Source: Brevibacillus sp. (GTDB lineage Bacteria > Bacillota > Bacilli > Brevibacillales > Brevibacillaceae). From it: a stretch of 7,268 bases of DNA. Below, piece by piece: positions 1 through 5,763 of the stretch. Location of the stretch: positions 1 through 7,268 of the forward strand of contig JARDZO010000286.1 in the NCBI GenBank assembly GCA_029240815.1, given 5' to 3'. A program made the position numbers and the translations under genes. Below the pieces are notes generated by a model. That model had not been told where the DNA came from, made no database searches, and saw nothing but the letters and a program-made list of their open reading frames with translations. Each line of letters begins with the position of its first letter. The stretch's first letter is position 1.

Positions 1-12
1 AGGGTGCAACCA
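1..12 (+). tRNA. 3' end of a tRNA cut by the window edge, possibly initiator tRNA-Met
   Basis: The first 12 bases end in GCAACCA and can be read as an acceptor 3' strand (2-8), discriminator A (9) and encoded CCA (10-12), only 5 nt before the next tRNA. GCAACCA is the usual end of bacterial initiator tRNA, where A at position 72 stays unpaired against C1. Bacillus tRNA clusters also often place fMet directly before Asp-Phe. The 5' part is outside the window, so the identity is an inference; another tRNA is possible. Confidence 0.5.
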
Positions 13-17
13 AATAT

Positions 18-94
18 GGAGCTGTGGTGAAGTTGGAGTTCACGCCGGTCTGTCACACCGGAGGTCGCGGGTTCGAGTCCCGTCAGCTCCGCCA
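18..94 (+). tRNA. tRNA-Asp (anticodon GTC)
   Basis: The acceptor strands GGAGCTG (18-24) and CAGCTCC (84-90) pair fully, followed by discriminator G and an encoded CCA (92-94). The anticodon stem is 45-49/57-61 and the loop carries GTC at 52-54, reading GAC/GAU. The T-arm contains GTTCGAGTC. This is the first complete gene of the cluster and is separated from tRNA-Phe by a 38-nt spacer with no promoter I can defend. Confidence 0.97.
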
Positions 95-132
95 TTTTCT
101 TTCTAGAAGATGGTGGGAATGTTTTCTTGTGA

Positions 133-208
<76 letters not shown>

Positions 209-220
209 CTTTTATAACGT

Positions 221-296
221 GCCGGTATAGCTCAATTGGTAGAGCACCTGACTTGTAATCAGGGGGTTGTGGGTTCAAGTCCTATTGCCGGCACCA
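221..296 (+). tRNA. tRNA-Thr (anticodon TGT)
   Basis: Acceptor GCCGGTA (221-227) pairs with TGCCGGC (286-292) with one G-U pair; discriminator A, encoded CCA 294-296. Anticodon stem CCTGA/TCAGG (247-251/259-263) with TGT at 254-256, reading ACA and by wobble other ACN codons. Only 8 nt separate it from tRNA-Gln. Confidence 0.97.
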
Positions 297-304
297 CCCA
301 TTAT

Positions 305-379
305 TGGGGTATAGCCAAGCGGTAAGGCAACGGACTTTGACTCCGTCATTCCTAGGTTCAAATCCTAGTACCCCAGCCA
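305..379 (+). tRNA. tRNA-Gln (anticodon TTG)
   Basis: Acceptor TGGGGTA (305-311) pairs with TACCCCA (369-375), including the U1-A72 pair typical of tRNA-Gln; discriminator G, encoded CCA 377-379. Anticodon stem ACGGA/TCCGT with TTG at 337-339. The next tRNA begins after just 4 nt, so RNase processing must resolve a nearly abutting pair. Confidence 0.97.
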
Positions 380-383
380 TTTG

Positions 384-459
384 GAGCCATTAGCTCAGTT
401 GGTAGAGCATCTGACTTTTAATCAGAGGGTCGAAGGTTCGAGTCCTTCATGGCTCACCA
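384..459 (+). tRNA. tRNA-Lys (anticodon TTT)
   Basis: Acceptor GAGCCAT (384-390) pairs with ATGGCTC (449-455); discriminator A, encoded CCA 457-459. Anticodon loop CTTTTAA with TTT at 417-419, stem TCTGA/TCAGA. It is followed by a 40-nt AT-rich spacer with two T-runs before tRNA-Leu. Confidence 0.97.
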
Positions 460-499
460 GTTTTTTCTTAATCAAATAAGCTCTGTTTTTTATTACAAT

Positions 500-581
500 G
501 CGGGTGTGGCGGAATGGCAGACGCACCAGATTTAGGTTCTGGCGGGCAACCGTGGGGGTTCAAGTCCCTTCACCCGCACCA
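500..581 (+). tRNA. tRNA-Leu (anticodon TAG), compact variable arm
   Basis: Acceptor GCGGGTG (500-506) pairs with CACCCGC (571-577); discriminator A, encoded CCA 579-581. Anticodon stem CCAGA/TCTGG (526-530/538-542) with TAG at 533-535, reading CUA/CUG and other CUN codons. It is a class II tRNA with a short variable arm: CGG (543-545) pairs CCG (550-552) around GCAA. The T-stem (554-558/566-570) has two G-U pairs. The total is 82 nt including CCA, short for a tRNA-Leu but still folding well. Confidence 0.96.
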
Positions 582-593
582 TATCTTAACAGA

Positions 594-620
594 AAAGGTT
601 TGCAGCCAGAGCAAACCTTT
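594..620 (+). other. perfect 10-bp hairpin in the tRNA-Leu to tRNA-Gly spacer
   Basis: AAAGGTTTGC (594-603) and its exact complement (611-620) enclose a 7-nt loop. On the + strand only three T residues close the stem, followed by AATCATG, so it is not a classical intrinsic terminator, and no canonical T-run follows on the opposite strand either. It sits 12 nt after tRNA-Leu and 12 nt before tRNA-Gly. A processing or attenuating role is possible but unproven. Confidence 0.7.
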
Positions 621-632
621 AATCATGATCAT

Positions 633-708
633 GCGGACGTAGCTCAATTGGTAGAGCGTCGCCTTGCCAAGGCGAAGGTCGAGGGTTCGAGACCCTTCGT
701 CCGCTCCA
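633..708 (+). tRNA. tRNA-Gly (anticodon GCC)
   Basis: Acceptor GCGGACG (633-639) pairs with CGTCCGC (698-704); discriminator T, encoded CCA 706-708. Anticodon stem TCGCC/GGCGA (659-663/671-675) with GCC at 666-668, reading GGC/GGU. tRNA-Arg follows after 6 nt. Confidence 0.97.
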
Positions 709-714
709 TATTTT

Positions 715-791
715 GTGCCCTTAGCTCAGCTGGATAGAGCGTTTGACTACGAATCAAAAGGTCGGGAGTTCGAATCTCTCAGGGCACGCCA
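715..791 (+). tRNA. tRNA-Arg (anticodon ACG)
   Basis: Acceptor GTGCCCT (715-721) pairs with AGGGCAC (781-787); discriminator G, encoded CCA 789-791. Anticodon stem TTTGA/TCAAA with ACG at 749-751. In bacteria A34 of this tRNA is normally edited to inosine by TadA, allowing it to read CGU, CGC and CGA. It is the last tRNA of the cluster; the terminator begins 19 nt later. Confidence 0.97.
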
Positions 792-810
792 TTTCTTTCA
801 TATGAAATCG

Positions 811-839
811 AAGAGTAGGACATTCTCCTACTCTTTTTT
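811..839 (+). terminator. intrinsic terminator of the tRNA operon
   Basis: AAGAGTAGGA (811-820) pairs with TCCTACTCTT (826-835) around a 5-nt loop, and a run of T extends to 839. It is well placed to end transcription of the tRNA cluster and insulate the downstream protein operon. Confidence 0.92.
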
Positions 840-1015
840 GTATCATGAGCGAATAATTTTACAAATTTTAAGTATTTTTTCCTTGTATCTCCCAAACGCA
901 TCCATTACTTTAGGATTAGGATGCTCTCTATGAATGTGATACAGGGGGTAAACCGCGTAGGAGTGGCTGTTACAAACCTGACTGAAGAATCTAAAGAAAC
1001 AGGAGTTGTATCAAC
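840..1015 (+). other. intergenic stretch upstream of the MoxR-DUF58-transglutaminase operon
   Basis: This AT-rich gap should hold the operon promoter, but no strong sigma-A pair is visible. TTTACA (858-863) is a good -35 match yet lacks a good -10 at 16-18 nt; TTGTAT (883-888) has only TACTTT at 17 nt. A sigma-H-like AGGATTA (912-918) followed by GAAT (932-935) is slightly short in spacing. A possible 29-codon ORF occupies 930-1019. The moxR ribosome binding site AGGAG is at 1001-1005, 10 nt before its ATG. Confidence 0.5.
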
Positions 1016-1019
1016 ATGA
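930..1019 (+). CDS. possible small upstream ORF (29 codons), overlapping moxR start
   Basis: ATG at 930 is preceded by AGGA (918-921) with an 8-nt spacer. The frame runs 29 sense codons to TGA at 1017-1019, which overlaps the moxR start as ATGA. The peptide is mildly hydrophilic, with an acidic stretch near LTEESKE and no signal peptide or membrane segment. I do not recognise it. The arrangement resembles translational coupling, in which terminating ribosomes reinitiate on moxR. Against it: it is short, it has no known family, and moxR has its own AGGAG. It may be a chance ORF. Confidence 0.27.
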   Translation: MNVIQGVNRVGVAVTNLTEESKETGVVST

Positions 1020-1969
1020 ACCCAATAAAGGTGGAAAATACGCATCCTGCTGTAACGAATCTAATTGACAATATACAAAAAGTTTTAATTGGAAAGCGTT
1101 CTGTGATCGAATTGATGGTGTCTGCCGTTTTGGCGAATGGACACGTACTCTTGGAGGATGTACCTGGCGTGGGTAAGACCATGCTCGTACGTGCATTGGC
1201 CAAATCGATTGGCGGAGTCTTTAAACGAATCCAATTTACGCCTGACCTGCTGCCGACGGATGTTACCGGGGTAGCGATTTTCAATCAAAAGAGTCTCGAA
1301 TTCGAATTTCGCCAAGGTCCTTTGTTTGCAAACGTCATTTTGGCGGATGAAATCAACCGGACCTCACCAAAGACACAATCGTCCCTGCTGGAGGCGATGG
1401 AAGAGCGTTCGGTGACTGTAGATGGTGTGACTTATCGGTTAGAGGATCCGTTCTTTGTCATGGCGACGCAAAACCCATTGGAGTACGAAGGGACGTTCCC
1501 GTTGCCAGAGGCACAGCTGGATCGCTTTCTCATGCAATTGAGCTTGGGTTATCCGAGTGTAGATGAAGAGATGCGCATGCTGACGCGTTTTTCAGATGCG
1601 AACCCTTTGGAGCAATTGGAGCCAGTCATGACTGCAGAGGAATTGAGACAACTCCAGAAACAAGTGTCAAATGTGAAAGTGTCAGATGGGATCAAGGAGT
1701 ACATTGTGCGTCTTTGCCACCGGACTCGTGATCATCATCACATTTATTTGGGAGTGAGTCCTCGGGGCGCTCTGGCTCTCTATCGAGCTGTGCAGGCATT
1801 AGCTTTCGTCCGTGGACGTGATTATGTCATTCCAGACGACGTGAAAGAACTGGTTCCAGTCACCTTTGCACACCGGATGATCGTAAAGCCAGAAGCACGT
1901 CTGGAAGGAGCGACCGTTGATCGGGTTCTGACAGTGATCTTGTCTGAAACTCGAGTGCCGGTCAGCTGA
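1016..1969 (+). CDS. yeaC: MoxR-family AAA+ ATPase (YeaC-like)
   Basis: A 317-residue protein of the MoxR branch of AAA+ ATPases, a cytoplasmic hexameric chaperone-type family thought to remodel or activate partner proteins, often ones with vWA folds. Visible motifs are Walker A PGVGKT (50-55, Lys54), Walker B VILADE (107-112), sensor 1 within ATQNP (150-154), the arginine finger of the LDRF motif (Arg170), and sensor 2 in GVSPRGAL (246-253, Arg250). Length and motif order are normal for the family. The ATG at 1016 is the first start after an in-frame stop at 992-994 and has AGGAG at 1001-1005. The DUF58 gene follows after 14 nt, and this pairing is a hallmark of the family. The symbol is by analogy with B. 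subtilis gene order. The client is unknown. Confidence 0.94.
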   Translation: MNPIKVENTHPAVTNLIDNIQKVLIGKRSVIELMVSAVLANGHVLLEDVPGVGKTMLVRALAKSIGGVFKRIQFTPDLLPTDVTGVAIFNQKSLEFEFRQGPLFANVILADEINRTSPKTQSSLLEAMEERSVTVDGVTYRLEDPFFVMATQNPLEYEGTFPLPEAQLDRFLMQLSLGYPSVDEEMRMLTRFSDANPLEQLEPVMTAEELRQLQKQVSNVKVSDGIKEYIVRLCHRTRDHHHIYLGVSPRGALALYRAVQALAFVRGRDYVIPDDVKELVPVTFAHRMIVKPEARLEGATVDRVLTVILSETRVPVS

Positions 1970-1983
1970 GGCGGTGACTGCGG

Positions 1984-3189
1984 ATGAGACAACAAAGATG
2001 GGGCAAAGTCAAAGTAATCGGACTGGTCTTGCTCACGTATGTTTTTGCTAAATTTCAAGGCGGCTTTGCGAGCTGGTTTTTGTTTTATAGCAGCCTTGTC
2101 TTTTTGGCGTATGAATTGCTAACGTACTTCCTTCTGTTCACGAGCCTGGAAGTGGTGCGAGAAATTGACCGCAATCGCCTGCAGGATGGAGATGACGTGA
2201 TTGTAGCGATTCGGTTGCGTCGGCGTTTCTGGTTTCCTTTCGGCTGGAACATGGTTTTGGAGCCGTTGCCGGATCGATTGGCAGGCGTGTATGAGCCACA
2301 TCGACAGCTCGTTTTCCCCTGGTTTAAACGGGAAGTAGAGTTTCGCTACGTCATACCCAATCTACCACGAGGGTACTATCGATTGGGTGACTGCGTAGTG
2401 AGCGGTGGAGACTTCTTTGGCTTTATCGAAAGGCGTAAAGTGTTTCCGTTGTCACATGAGTTTCTCGTCTATCCTACTTATCAAACAATCGAGCACTGGG
2501 CATTGGGAGACGGAAGCTTTAGCGGAAATGTGCATGTGTCTCATCGCCGATCTGATGATGTGGCGGCTGTTCGAGGAGTGAGGGAATACCATCGCGGTGA
2601 TCGTCTCAGCCAAATTCATTGGCGGGCTTCAGCTAGAGGGACAGGTTTGAAAACGAAGGAATTTGAGCATCAGGCAATGAACCAAGCGGTGTTTTTCCTG
2701 GATGTTGAAAAGGCGAGCTATCAGAAGCTGCCTGAGAACTTATTTGAAACGGCCGTAAAGTTGACCGCAAGCCTGATAGCTTATGCCAATCGCAATTTGT
2801 ACCATTACGGGCTGGTGTACAAGCAAAACGAACGAATCTCCATCCCACCTGGGATTTCACACACGCATTTTCTGCATGTCTTTGACCAGTTAGCTCGTGT
2901 CATGCCACAGGGAAGTGATTCCTTCTCCCGTGTGGTAGGTCGGGAAGCATTGGAGCAGCCTCAAGGCGTGACGTTGATCATGGTCACTCCATGCGTGGAG
3001 AAAAATCTGTTGGGGCGGTTGATCGCCCTTTCCCAAAAAGGAAGGCGAATCCAGCTGTTCCTCTTACATGCTGAAACAGCGCTATCACCGGAGCAGCGCA
3101 AAGCATTGCAGTTGTTGACTGCCAGCAAGGTGTCATGTACTGCGATCCACATCGATAGCGACGAGTGGAAACGGATAGGGGGTGCGTAG
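1984..3189 (+). CDS. yeaD: DUF58 family membrane-anchored protein (YeaD-like)
   Basis: A 401-residue protein. Two hydrophobic segments near the N-terminus (about 10-23 and 29-52) probably anchor it in the membrane, followed by a beta-rich region (about 55-165) and the DUF58 signature around 187-229, with REYHRGD (200-206) and IHWRASAR (211-218). The C-terminal half (about 234-395) has alternating strands and helices resembling a vWA fold. The strand FFLDVEKAS (237-245) sits where a metal-binding DxSxS motif would be, but lacks the serines. The start is supported by GCGGTGA (1971-1977), 6 nt before ATG. Cotranscription with the MoxR ATPase suggests it is its partner. Biochemical function is unknown; symbol by synteny. 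Confidence 0.9.
   Translation: MRQQRWGKVKVIGLVLLTYVFAKFQGGFASWFLFYSSLVFLAYELLTYFLLFTSLEVVREIDRNRLQDGDDVIVAIRLRRRFWFPFGWNMVLEPLPDRLAGVYEPHRQLVFPWFKREVEFRYVIPNLPRGYYRLGDCVVSGGDFFGFIERRKVFPLSHEFLVYPTYQTIEHWALGDGSFSGNVHVSHRRSDDVAAVRGVREYHRGDRLSQIHWRASARGTGLKTKEFEHQAMNQAVFFLDVEKASYQKLPENLFETAVKLTASLIAYANRNLYHYGLVYKQNERISIPPGISHTHFLHVFDQLARVMPQGSDSFSRVVGREALEQPQGVTLIMVTPCVEKNLLGRLIALSQKGRRIQLFLLHAETALSPEQRKALQLLTASKVSCTAIHIDSDEWKRIGGA
3177..3184 (+). promoter_or_regulatory. ribosome binding site deciding the transglutaminase start
   Basis: AGGGGGTG ends 9 nt before ATG 3194. The other in-frame start, GTG 3182-3184, lies inside this Shine-Dalgarno sequence and has no suitable site of its own at the proper distance. 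The site overlaps the last codons of the DUF58 gene, so the two cistrons are probably translationally coupled. Confidence 0.7.
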
Positions 3190-3193
3190 ACTC

Positions 3194-5416
3194 ATGAGTG
3201 TATGGAAACGGCCCAATCTGCTGGAGTGGGTCTCTGCCCTATTGCTGTTCCTGATGTTACGAGAGTGGCTGATTCCTCTGCAGGAGCTGACGGATACCGG
3301 GATTCTCTGGCCTTTTCTCGTGATTGCTGCAAGCATCCTGATCATTGACCAACTGGTACCTTATCGGTGGCTGACATTACCCGTCAAGCTGCTCGTCATA
3401 CTTTTGCTCCTGCACACTACTCTGTTTGATTATCCGCTGTTTGGAACGGAGTGGTTGAAGGAGCTAGCTGCACAGGTTTTGCGAGACATTCCGCTTGCCT
3501 TTCATCAGGATTGGGGAGCAATGTCGCCCGTATCACGGAACGCCTTGTTTAACCTGTTGCTCACTGTCTTGCTGTCGATGATTACCTATCTGGTACTCGA
3601 GCAGCGTCAAGGACTCTGGTTTGTCGTATTGACGGAGCTGTACCTAGCCGTGCTCGATACGTTCTTGCCTTACGAAGGGGATGGCGGGATCATCCGCACC
3701 TTGATCTACGGCTTTTTGTTGCTCGCGGTCAGTCATATGACGACCATGACGAAGCAAGCTACGCTGGCTGGGAATCGGAGCTGGATCGCGATACGTACGC
3801 TGATTGCGCCGATTTTGATCATTGCCGTAAGTGTCGGCATAGCCTATAGCGCTCCGAAAAAGGATGCGAGCTGGCCGGATCCAATCGCCTATTTTACAGG
3901 TCAAAATCAGGGAGCTCCTGTCGGTGCCATGAAGAAAGTAGGCTACGACAACAACGACGAACGTCTCGGTGGTCCTTTTATGCAAGACGATACACTCGTG
4001 TTTAGAGGGATTACCAACGAAGAGAGCTATTGGCGCGGGGATGCCAAGGATCTCTACACCGGAGTCGGCTGGGAAAAAGGGATCCGTGAGTACGAATCCA
4101 TCCTTGAACCAGAAAAATACGAATGGAAAGATGAACTGTTTAAGGGCTTTGAAACGAAGAAAGTCAACGCTTCCTTGGAATTCAAAGGTCCCCAGCAGTT
4201 TGCCACCATCTTTTATCCGGGGCAGTTGAACAAGGTGAGTAATTACCGACCGCCCAATGCTACTGTCGTTTACGACAAGATGAATCAGCAGCTGGAAGTG
4301 CGGGCAGGTAAGATCAAACTTCTACAGACAACGGATAATGGGAATCAGCCAGTAACAGGGCCCAATACATTACTGCTAAAGCTGAATCAGTATCAAATAG
4401 AAGCAGAAGCGCCGATTGTCAGTGAAAAGGCAGTGACCGAAGCGGGGACCCAATACCCGAAAGAAATCAAGGACCGGTATTTGCAGCTGCCAGCCAACCT
4501 GCCACCGCGAGTCAAGGAACTGGCGGAATCGGTGACAAAGAATGCAAAGACACCGTACGAAAAAGTGCGAGCGATCGAGAATTACTTGCGCTCGAGTGGA
4601 AAATATAAGTATGAAACGAAAGATGTTCCTGTCCCGCAAGAAGGTCAGGACTTCGTAGACCACTTCCTGTTTGATAGCTACCGCGGCTATTGCGACCATT
4701 TTTCTACCGCAATGGCGGTGATGCTTCGTTCGATCGACATTCCGACGAGATGGGTAAAAGGGTTTGCTCCGGGCGAGCGAGTCGGGCAGGACGATCAAGG
4801 GAATCAAATCATGGAAGTACGGAACAAAGACGCTCACTCTTGGGTAGAGGTGTACTTCCCTAACCATGGATGGGTTCCTTTTGAAGCGACCAGCACGTTT
4901 ATGTCTCCTGTCCGTTTCAAGTATGACCTGCAAACTTCTCAACCACAGGTTCCCATTCCATTGCCGGATTTGGGAAATGCGGCTACGCCAGATCGTGGAG
5001 ACGGACGCCTCGATGATCTGGAAGAAGGAGACTCTGCTTCTGGGAGGAGCTTCTCTATCCCATGGCAGGTAAATGCAGGAATCGTTGCGCTGCTTGCTGT
5101 CGGAGGATTCGCAGCGTGGAAGCGCAGGCAAGACCTCAACGTATGGTGGCTGCGCAGGCAGATGAAAAATGAGCGAAGCACCCAGTACAACGTGCGCTAC
5201 AACCTGTTGATTCGCATGATGGAGAGTGTCTACACGCGCCGGCAAAAGGGTGAAACCTTGCGGGAATATGTGGGTAGAATCTCCATACCGGGGGACAAGC
5301 GACAGGATCTGCGCTATCTGACAGAGCTGTATGAGCGCGTGATTTACGGTTATAAGGATATGGAGCAAAAGGCGCGCACAGTGGCAGAGCAATTGATTGA
5401 GCGATTGATGCGTTAA
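3194..5416 (+). CDS. yebA: membrane transglutaminase-like protein, TgpA/YebA type with DUF4129 tail
   Basis: About 740 residues from ATG 3194; a GTG at 3182 would add four. Seven hydrophobic segments lie near 9-29, 36-55, 59-78, 117-135, 140-158, 166-182 and 199-220. A long, probably extracellular region (221-625) follows, then an eighth segment (626-642) and a basic cytoplasmic tail (643-740) resembling DUF4129. The transglutaminase core contains GYCDHFST (Cys500), AHSWVEVYF (His548) and GWVPFEAT, where Glu564 occupies the usual catalytic Asp position. Pseudomonas TgpA has the same architecture and is likewise encoded with MoxR and DUF58 proteins. It may cross-link, hydrolyse or modify envelope proteins, but substrates are not established. 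The gene starts 4 nt after the DUF58 stop. The symbol is by synteny with B. subtilis. Confidence 0.92.
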   Translation: MSVWKRPNLLEWVSALLLFLMLREWLIPLQELTDTGILWPFLVIAASILIIDQLVPYRWLTLPVKLLVILLLLHTTLFDYPLFGTEWLKELAAQVLRDIPLAFHQDWGAMSPVSRNALFNLLLTVLLSMITYLVLEQRQGLWFVVLTELYLAVLDTFLPYEGDGGIIRTLIYGFLLLAVSHMTTMTKQATLAGNRSWIAIRTLIAPILIIAVSVGIAYSAPKKDASWPDPIAYFTGQNQGAPVGAMKKVGYDNNDERLGGPFMQDDTLVFRGITNEESYWRGDAKDLYTGVGWEKGIREYESILEPEKYEWKDELFKGFETKKVNASLEFKGPQQFATIFYPGQLNKVSNYRPPNATVVYDKMNQQLEVRAGKIKLLQTTDNGNQPVTGPNTLLLKLNQYQIEAEAPIVSEKAVTEAGTQYPKEIKDRYLQLPANLPPRVKELAESVTKNAKTPYEKVRAIENYLRSSGKYKYETKDVPVPQEGQDFVDHFLFDSYRGYCDHFSTAMAVMLRSIDIPTRWVKGFAPGERVGQDDQGNQIMEVRNKDAHSWVEVYFPNHGWVPFEATSTFMSPVRFKYDLQTSQPQVPIPLPDLGNAATPDRGDGRLDDLEEGDSASGRSFSIPWQVNAGIVALLAVGGFAAWKRRQDLNVWWLRRQMKNERSTQYNVRYNLLIRMMESVYTRRQKGETLREYVGRISIPGDKRQDLRYLTELYERVIYGYKDMEQKARTVAEQLIERLMR

Positions 5417-5424
5417 CTGAAGCC

Positions 5425-5453
5425 TTGAACAAAGGCGTGTCATCTGCTAGAAT
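5425..5453 (+). promoter_or_regulatory. sigma-A promoter for the guaA leader, extended -10
   Basis: TTGAAC (5425-5430) and TAGAAT (5448-5453) are separated by 17 nt, and TG at 5445-5446 forms an extended -10. Transcription would start near 5460, just before the riboswitch aptamer, a typical spacing for purine riboswitches. The promoter begins only 8 bp after the transglutaminase stop codon. Confidence 0.8.
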
Positions 5454-5466
5454 GACGATCAATGAG

Positions 5467-5536
5467 TCTCGTATAATGATCAGGAATATGGCCTGAAAGT
5501 TTCTACCGCTCAACCGTAAATTGGGCGACTACGAGG
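5467..5536 (+). promoter_or_regulatory. guanine-class purine riboswitch aptamer
   Basis: All consensus blocks of the purine riboswitch are present. P1 pairs CTCGTA (5468-5473) with TACGAG (5530-5535). TATAAT follows, P2 is TCAGG/CCTGA (5480-5484/5492-5496) with loop AATATGG, and the J2/3 segment GTTTCTACC is intact. P3 is seven pairs (5507-5513/5521-5527) closing loop CCGTAAA. The specificity base just before the P1 3' strand is C (5529), equivalent to C74 of the xpt aptamer, which pairs with guanine; a U there would indicate adenine. It controls guaA in cis, consistent with feedback by guanine on GMP synthesis. Confidence 0.96.
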
Positions 5537-5553
5537 AGAGCACTTCGGATTTC

Positions 5554-5579
5554 TGTACATGCAACCGCACATGTGTACA
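5554..5579 (+). other. hairpin between aptamer and terminator
   Basis: TGTAC (5554-5558) pairs with GTACA (5575-5579) and ATG (5559-5561) with CAT (5570-5572), leaving a two-base bulge. A second register using ACATG (5557-5561) with CATGT (5570-5574) is also possible. It lies in the 47-nt linker between aptamer and terminator and may space or organise the antiterminator fold. Confidence 0.5.
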
Positions 5580-5583
5580 CAAG

Positions 5584-5635
5584 CTGGGACGCTGCCTCCG
5601 TATCAATTGTCGGAGGTAACAGTCCCGGTTTTTTT
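5584..5635 (+). terminator. intrinsic terminator of the guaA riboswitch (expression platform)
   Basis: The lower stem CTGGGAC (5584-5590) pairs with GTCCCGG (5622-5628). The upper stem GCCTCCG (5594-5600) pairs with CGGAGGT (5611-5617) around a 10-nt loop, and seven T residues follow (5629-5635). Bound guanine should stabilise P1 and leave this terminator free to form. A weak antiterminator can be drawn between the P1 3' strand, GAGG (5533-5536), and CCTC (5595-5598) of the terminator, extended by AGC (5539-5541) with GCT (5591-5593). That pairing is a hand-drawn suggestion. Confidence 0.88.
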
Positions 5636-5760
5636 GCAAATATGCGACAATTGCGTGCCACTCATCCGAGAGAAGCGGATATTTTACGAAGCGAGTGAGT
5701 AACTCGGTTGCTAAGGGCGCCGGTACTTGCGAGTCCTGTGCTTTGCAGGAGAAGGGGGAT
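5636..5760 (+). other. structured leader between riboswitch terminator and guaA
   Basis: About 125 nt of untranslated leader remain after the terminator, unusually long for a simple terminator-type riboswitch. Small hairpins can be drawn: ATCCG/CGGAT (5664-5668/5676-5680), CGAGT/ACTCG (5692-5696/5702-5706) and TCCTG/CAGGA (5734-5738/5746-5750). The last covers the upstream AGGAG. The segment CGACAATTG (5645-5653) is the exact complement of 5604-5612 in the terminator. No recognised RNA family or defended gene is seen. Confidence 0.45.
5747..5758 (+). promoter_or_regulatory. double Shine-Dalgarno before guaA
   Basis: Two possible sites are adjacent: AGGAG (5747-5751), 9 nt before ATG 5761, and AAGGGGG (5752-5758), 5 nt before ATG 5764. 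The second is closer to the full anti-Shine-Dalgarno match and favours the ATG at 5764, but the two consecutive ATG codons cannot be separated with certainty. Confidence 0.6.
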
Positions 5761-5763
5761 ATG

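Noticed and set aside
460..499. T-runs and TACAAT in the tRNA-Lys to tRNA-Leu spacer as terminator or promoter
   Set aside because: No hairpin precedes the first T-run apart from the tRNA itself, and TACAAT (494-499) has no -35 at suitable distance and abuts the tRNA start.
498..933. Two + strand open frames over the Leu, Gly and Arg tRNAs
   Set aside because: Both consist mainly of translated tRNA genes, and such frames are a frequent artefact over tRNA clusters.
5422..5436. Hairpin GCCTT/AAGGC as terminator of the transglutaminase operon
   Set aside because: Only five pairs, no T-tract after it, and it overlaps the -35 of the guaA promoter.
4376..5443. 355-codon open frame on the minus strand across the transglutaminase gene
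   Set aside because: It lies opposite a clearly coding + frame with an intact Cys-His motif set and has no domain-like features; a shadow frame.
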